The notes below the pieces were generated by a model. The model was not told where the DNA came from and searched no databases. It was given only the letters and a program-made list of their open reading frames with translations. From assembly GCA_026770595.1 (NCBI GenBank), contig MU634114.1, positions 4,028-15,514 of the forward strand: a stretch of DNA of 11,487 nucleotides, given 5' to 3'. Below are positions 8,002 through 11,487 of the stretch, one piece after another. The stretch is from Ochromonadaceae sp. CCMP2298 (taxonomy: Eukaryota; Sar; Synurophyceae; Ochromonadales; Ochromonadaceae). Positions within the stretch are counted from its first letter, which is position 1. Every line of letters starts with the position of its first letter. A program made the position numbers and the translations under genes.

Positions 8002-8090
8002 ATACGTACTGTGGGAGTACGTACTGTACAGATGTAACGTGCATGAGTGTACGTACTGTTTGGCAGTACGTACTGGAATTGTACGTACTG
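8002..8090. repeat. GTACGTACTG array, five copies on a 15-17 bp pitch
   Basis: Copies: TACGTACTG at 8003-8011 and GTACGTACTG at 8017-8026, 8049-8058, 8066-8075 and 8081-8090, all in the same orientation. Starts are spaced 15, 32, 17 and 15 bp; the 32-bp step is two periods, with a decayed TGTAACGTGC at about 8033 in the empty slot. The core GTACGTAC is self-complementary. The spacers between copies are not alike, so this looks like a motif array rather than simple tandem duplication. Confidence 0.85.
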
Positions 8091-8327
8091 TGCTTTCTAT
8101 GGTGAAACAGCACGCTGTTTCAATAGTCCGTGCGCGTCAATTCTTCCCTTCAGCAGAAGCAGCCGTCTTTTTTCCAAAATCCCACTTCAACTAAAATCGG
8201 AACGAAAAAGGGGTGTTTACTCCACGAGGTGAAAGCTGCATCTGTTTATCTGTATGTAGCTGTCGCTGAAGCAAATAATTCTAGAATATTTTCAAATTTA
8301 ACTAAATGTAAGAGGTACTAACAATTA

Positions 8328-11100
8328 CTAGGCTAGTAAGCTGGTCTTTAGAGGGTCTTTCTCATTCTGGCCCACCGCTACGCCCTTGGTGAGCATCCCA
8401 CCGTCCCTAATGCCCAACACGTTGTACTTCTCCATATACCAGTACGTGGCGACCTTGAGGCCATCCTGCACGAACCACCAGAAGATGCAGTAGAGCCAGA
8501 TATAGAGGGCGAATTCATAGGGATGTCTGTAGGCCAGGCCCTCCACGTTCTGGTCGTCCACATCGCCCTTGGGCCAGATGCAGGCCAGCAGAGTGGACAG
8601 CGCCAGGGAGAAGCAAGCAGCGCCCAGCAGGATGGGTGCGGGAGTGGATGACCAGAAGTAGCCACTGTGGGTGCGGGCCGAGAAGAGCGTGAGGAAGTCG
8701 GAGATGGACACCTTCAGGTACATGGCGGTGGTGATCTGCCCGTAGTTCAGTTCCCCGATTCCCATCTTGTGCAGGAGGCTCTCCTGGTCCCACGAGCTGA
8801 GCAGCCAGTAGAGCAGCAGCAGGGAGGAGAACAGGGCCACACTGGCGAGAACGGTAGAGATCAGGAACAGCACAGGCAGATTCCACACGTCGGGGTACTT
8901 GGAGGGGATCACGTTGTCGTAACCGATCGAGATGAGGGTTCCGTCGTTCAGCAGCGTGATGAGCATGAGCATCAGCACAGGCAATTTGAAGTAGGAGGGC
9001 CACTCATCCCCGAAGCCATCCCTTGTTTCCCAGTCGCTAGGCTGGAAGCTGCTGGGTTTCAGTGCAAGCACGGCGATGAAGAAGAAGATCAGCAGCTGCA
9101 GAGTGGCCGCGATGCGGTATGTGATGAAGTTCTTCATGCGCTGGAAGATGCAGCGGGAGATGACGATGCCCTCCACGATCGTTGACAGACCCTCATCCGT
9201 AAGCACAATGTCAGCAGCGGCGCGAGCAGCGTCCGTTGCTCCAGCCACAGCGATACCCACGTCCGCGCGCTTAAGCGCAGGAGCGTCGTTCACACCGTCA
9301 CCAGTCATGCCCGTCTTGAAGCCCATCTCTCTCAGGCACTGCACGATCAAGAACTTGTGCTCGGGGAACACCTGCGCGAACCCGTGTCCAGGACGGATGT
9401 AGTCGCCGTACAGCTCGGCCAGCTGCGGGGGAGCCTTCTTCGTCACGGGGTCCAGCATCGGCAGACCCTCGGGGCCGCGGATCAGGGGTACAACGCCAGC
9501 GCGACCCTCGACGCGATCCCCCAGGTCGAGCATGCGTGCGGTCTCCATGGCGATAAGCAGGTGGTCTCCGGTGATCATCTTCACCTCCACGCCGTAGGTC
9601 AGCGCGCGGCGAATTGTTTCTTTTGTGTCGTGGCGGGGGGGGTCCAGGAAGGTCAGCAGGCCGATCATCTGCCACCTCCCCTCCTCTGACTTGGCCACGG
9701 CCAGGGCGCGGATTCCCCGATTCCCCAATTGGTTTACATCTGCGTCCACCTGGGCGTTGATGCTCTTGTCGTCACAGAGCTGTGCGAGGACATGGGGCGC
9801 CCCCTTGGTGACCTTGAAGGTCTTGCCTGTCTTGCGGTCGCGCAGGGTGCCCTCGGTGCGCTTCACGATTGGGTCGAAGGGCATGTAGTCTGTCTGCTCG
9901 GTGTCATCCAGAGAGGGTAGATCTGCCATCGCCAGCACCATCGTGTCGAGTGCGTCTCTCGCGGGCTCCTTCCACTTCGCAGCCATGGCAGCATAGCGCA
10001 ATGTGGAGTACTGGTTCTCGCCCTTGAGGTATATGGGCGTATCATCCTGGATCGCCATCTTGTTCATAGTCAGGGTGCCGGTCTTGTCCGAGCAGAGCAT
10101 ATTCATACCAGCCATGTCCTCGATAGCAGCCAGACGAGTGACGATAGCGCCATGCTTGGACAGCTCCTTGGAGCCCAGGGCAAGCGTGGTGGTGCAGACA
10201 ATCTCGATAGCGACCGGAATCGAGGCGATAATTAGCACCACGGTGAAGGACAGGGAGCTGCTAACTCCCTCCCCCGATCCCAGCAAAAAGCCGAACACTA
10301 TGCCGGAGAATGTGAATGAAAGGATCACCAGTACGATGACGATCTTCAGCAGCACCTTTTGGAAATTTCCCATCTCATCGTCGCCTTGCAGCAGAGAGGC
10401 CGTCTTGCCGAAGAAGGTGTTGCTGCCTGTGTACTCGACGGTGCCCTCCACCTCGCCGCGCACGACATTCGAGCCCATCTTGCAGCGACTGCCCTTCACC
10501 ATGGTGACAGGCAGAGACTCTCCTGTCAGCGCGGACTGATCTACCTCGATGGTGCCCTCGTTCACCACACAGTCTGCAGGTATGGCGGACCCAGCCGCCA
10601 GCAGACACAGGTCTCCAGGCACCACCGTACATGCGTCCACATTCGCCCAGGCGCCATCGCGTTTCACGGTGGCTAAGGGCTTTAGGGAGGCTTTCAGGGC
10701 GGCCACCGCGTCACCAGCTTTGGTGATCTCGTAGAAACTGATGGATCCGTTGATAAGCTGGATGGCTAGCAGGATGGCCATGTCTGGGAAGTTGCCAATA
10801 GCAGCCTCCACGATACTGGCCAGCCAGATCATGACTGGCATGGGCTCCTGCTGCTGCTCCATGATGATTCTCCACTGTTATGGTGTTAAAAGATAGAAGA
10901 GGACATGGGGTTAGAGGTTTGGCGGACACGGAGACAACAGCCGCATGATAGACAAAGGAACAAGGAAGACGCACCTTCTCTTTGACCTTCTCCTCCAACT
11001 CGTTCCTGCCAAACTGTTCGAGCAGCGCCGCCGCCTCGGCGACGCTCAGTCCCTTGGACGTATTGAACGCCTTTGTTTCCGTATCCTCGGTATCCATCAT
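8328..11100 (-). CDS. P3A-type plasma-membrane H+-ATPase, complete, two exons
   Basis: A P-type ATPase that exports protons at ATP cost, energising the plasma membrane (or, in some protists, an internal membrane). Exon 1 11100-10975 (42 residues), exon 2 10874-8328; about 890 residues, normal to slightly short for the family. Motifs: TGES (159-162, actuator), PVAIE in the fourth membrane segment, phosphorylation site DKTGT (Asp305), KGAP nucleotide-binding motif (399-402), TGDGVNDAP (566-574), and NDGT with Asp686 in the sixth membrane segment, the position of the plant proton-binding Asp. Around ten membrane helices can be traced. The KAGDAVAALK, RGEVEGTV.YTG and FAQVFPEHK segments match P3A pumps of protists and plants rather than Ca2+ or Na+/K+ pumps. 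The C-terminus stops soon after the last helix (ending KTSLLA), without a plant-like autoinhibitory tail. Start: first ATG pair in frame (11100 or 11097). All catalytic residues intact. Confidence 0.95.
10875..10974 (-). other. Intron in the H+-ATPase gene, 100 nt
   Basis: On the minus strand, GAGAAG|GTGCGT ... CATAACAG|TGGAGA. It is phase 0. Joining gives NELEEKVKEK|WRII followed by EPMPVMIWLA, which restores the usual P3A order of the N-terminal cation-transporter domain into the first membrane segment. Without it exon 1 reads into another frame. Confidence 0.88.
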
Positions 11101-11435
11101 AACAGAAGCGCAAAGAAGAGCTCGCGAGTGCGCTTTCACCAAAGGTGTTTCGAGGCTTTAATAATGGAAGTGGGGATGTCTTTGGTTTCAGTGCGGATGA
11201 GCATCTGCCAGAACTGGAGGATGCAACACCACCGAATCAAACAGTCAACAGATCACAGAGGGTGGGTGGGGGCGGAGGATTCCAGTGACCGGCAAAAAGT
11301 TGTTCGTGGCAATCCACATTACAAGAAAGCAGGGGAGAGAACAGCAGCTCCGGGATAAAATCAATCGACTGGAGAGTCCAGGAGTGTGTTCGTCACAACA
11401 AAGCGGCGTCCATTCACCCACACACTGTTACTTAC
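11101..11435 (-). promoter_or_regulatory. Upstream region of the H+-ATPase gene
   Basis: About 335 bp between the ATPase start and a probable splice donor. It must contain the ATPase leader and perhaps its promoter. Two acceptor-like sites on the minus strand, CTCTCCAG|TC (about 11363) and CCTCCAG|TT (about 11216), could serve the donor at 11435. No TATA box or recognised operator was assigned. Confidence 0.35.
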
Positions 11436-11487
11436 CTTGCCCACGTCCCTGCCACACCCTGCCCCTCTTCCCGAAAATGTCCTTCAG
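11436..11487 (-). CDS. Possible partial exon of an upstream minus-strand gene
   Basis: On the minus strand 52 nt are open (LKDIFGKRGRVWQGRGQ) and end at CAAG|GTAAGT, a consensus donor (GTAAGT at 11435-11430). Joined to the acceptor near 11363 the frame gives Val-Asp then TGA; joined to the one near 11216 it gives eight residues then TGA. Either would make this the penultimate exon of a gene lying right of the window and tandem with the ATPase. Alternatively it is a non-coding leader exon of the ATPase itself. The fragment is too short to identify. Confidence 0.35.

Larger units (their letters stand above)
6939..8327. other. Convergent intergenic region, 1.39 kb, no convincing gene
   Basis: The 3' ends of the unknown gene (plus) and the ATPase gene (minus) face each other here. 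The stretch is clearly more A/T-rich than the genes. No canonical AATAAA was seen after either stop codon. Visible structure: near-repeats CACTGTCGCAGG (7110-7121) and CACTGTCGTAGG (7158-7169), a GTATAA/TTATAC hairpin (7189-7202), the about 17-bp array at 7284-7349, duplicated CGTTATTTTT (7502-7511, 7566-7575), facing CAAGGGTT/AACCCTTG (7535-7542, 7580-7587), and the GTACGTACTG array at 8002-8090. A 69-codon ATG-less frame at 7697-7906 has no recognisable feature. I found no tRNA or rRNA. Confidence 0.7.

Noticed and set aside
8002-8090. CRISPR-like array
   Set aside because: Repeats are only 10 bp on a 15-17 bp pitch, so spacers are about 5-7 bp, and the DNA is eukaryotic.
7697-8321. Small plus-strand frames of 61-69 codons in the AT-rich intergenic region
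   Set aside because: They overlap each other or the repeat arrays, lack features and are what chance gives in such a stretch.
8667-10734. Plus-strand open frames opposite the H+-ATPase
   Set aside because: Antisense to conserved P-type ATPase sequence and without recognisable domains; they are composition shadows.
11101-11142. An earlier in-frame start for the ATPase at 11142
   Set aside because: The codon there is TTG, not ATG; the first in-frame ATG is at 11100.

Overview
The window looks like nuclear DNA of a microbial eukaryote. Coding sequence is interrupted by short GT-AG introns (53, 77 and 100 nt where they can be placed). The genes are widely spaced, coding stretches are rich in G/C third positions, intergenic stretches are more A/T-rich, and simple-sequence repeats occur inside coding regions. 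The two recognisable proteins, a half-visible ABCC-type ABC transporter and a P3A proton ATPase, suit a protist or alga. The ABCC N-terminus resembles the bipartite (signal peptide plus transit peptide) presequence of algae with complex plastids, which hints at a stramenopile, haptophyte or cryptophyte alga. This is inference; no marker gene fixes the lineage.

Layout. (1) Positions 1-2981, minus strand: the N-terminal half of an ABCC exporter (presequence, first membrane domain, first nucleotide-binding domain, acidic linker). The frame is open to the left edge, so the second half lies outside. (2) Positions 2982-4042: a divergent intergenic/5' region with a 221-bp element bounded by 33-34 bp inverted repeats, each arm carrying an E2F-like TTTGGCGC, and a consensus splice donor near the next gene. 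(3) Positions 4043-6938, plus strand: a multi-exon gene for a protein of about 920 residues with a basic N-terminus, a coiled coil, a zinc-ribbon-like patch and a middle that reminds me of the uncharacterised DUF6589 group. One in-frame TGA interrupts it at 5174-5176. It ends in acidic DEDQ and EG repeats. (4) Positions 6939-8327: a 1.4-kb AT-rich convergent intergenic region with no convincing gene but two ordered short-repeat arrays, one of about 17 bp and one a GTACGTACTG array on a 15-17 bp pitch. (5) Positions 8328-11100, minus strand: a complete plasma-membrane-type H+-ATPase of about 890 residues in two exons, all catalytic motifs intact. (6) Positions 11101-11487: the upstream region of the ATPase, with a probable splice donor that may end an exon of a further minus-strand gene.

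The two transporters are not an operon. They share the minus strand but are separated by the plus-strand unknown gene, and nothing in the sequence ties the three functionally. The least explained parts are the DUF6589-like gene with its in-frame TGA, the inverted-repeat element beside it, and the GTACGTACTG array.
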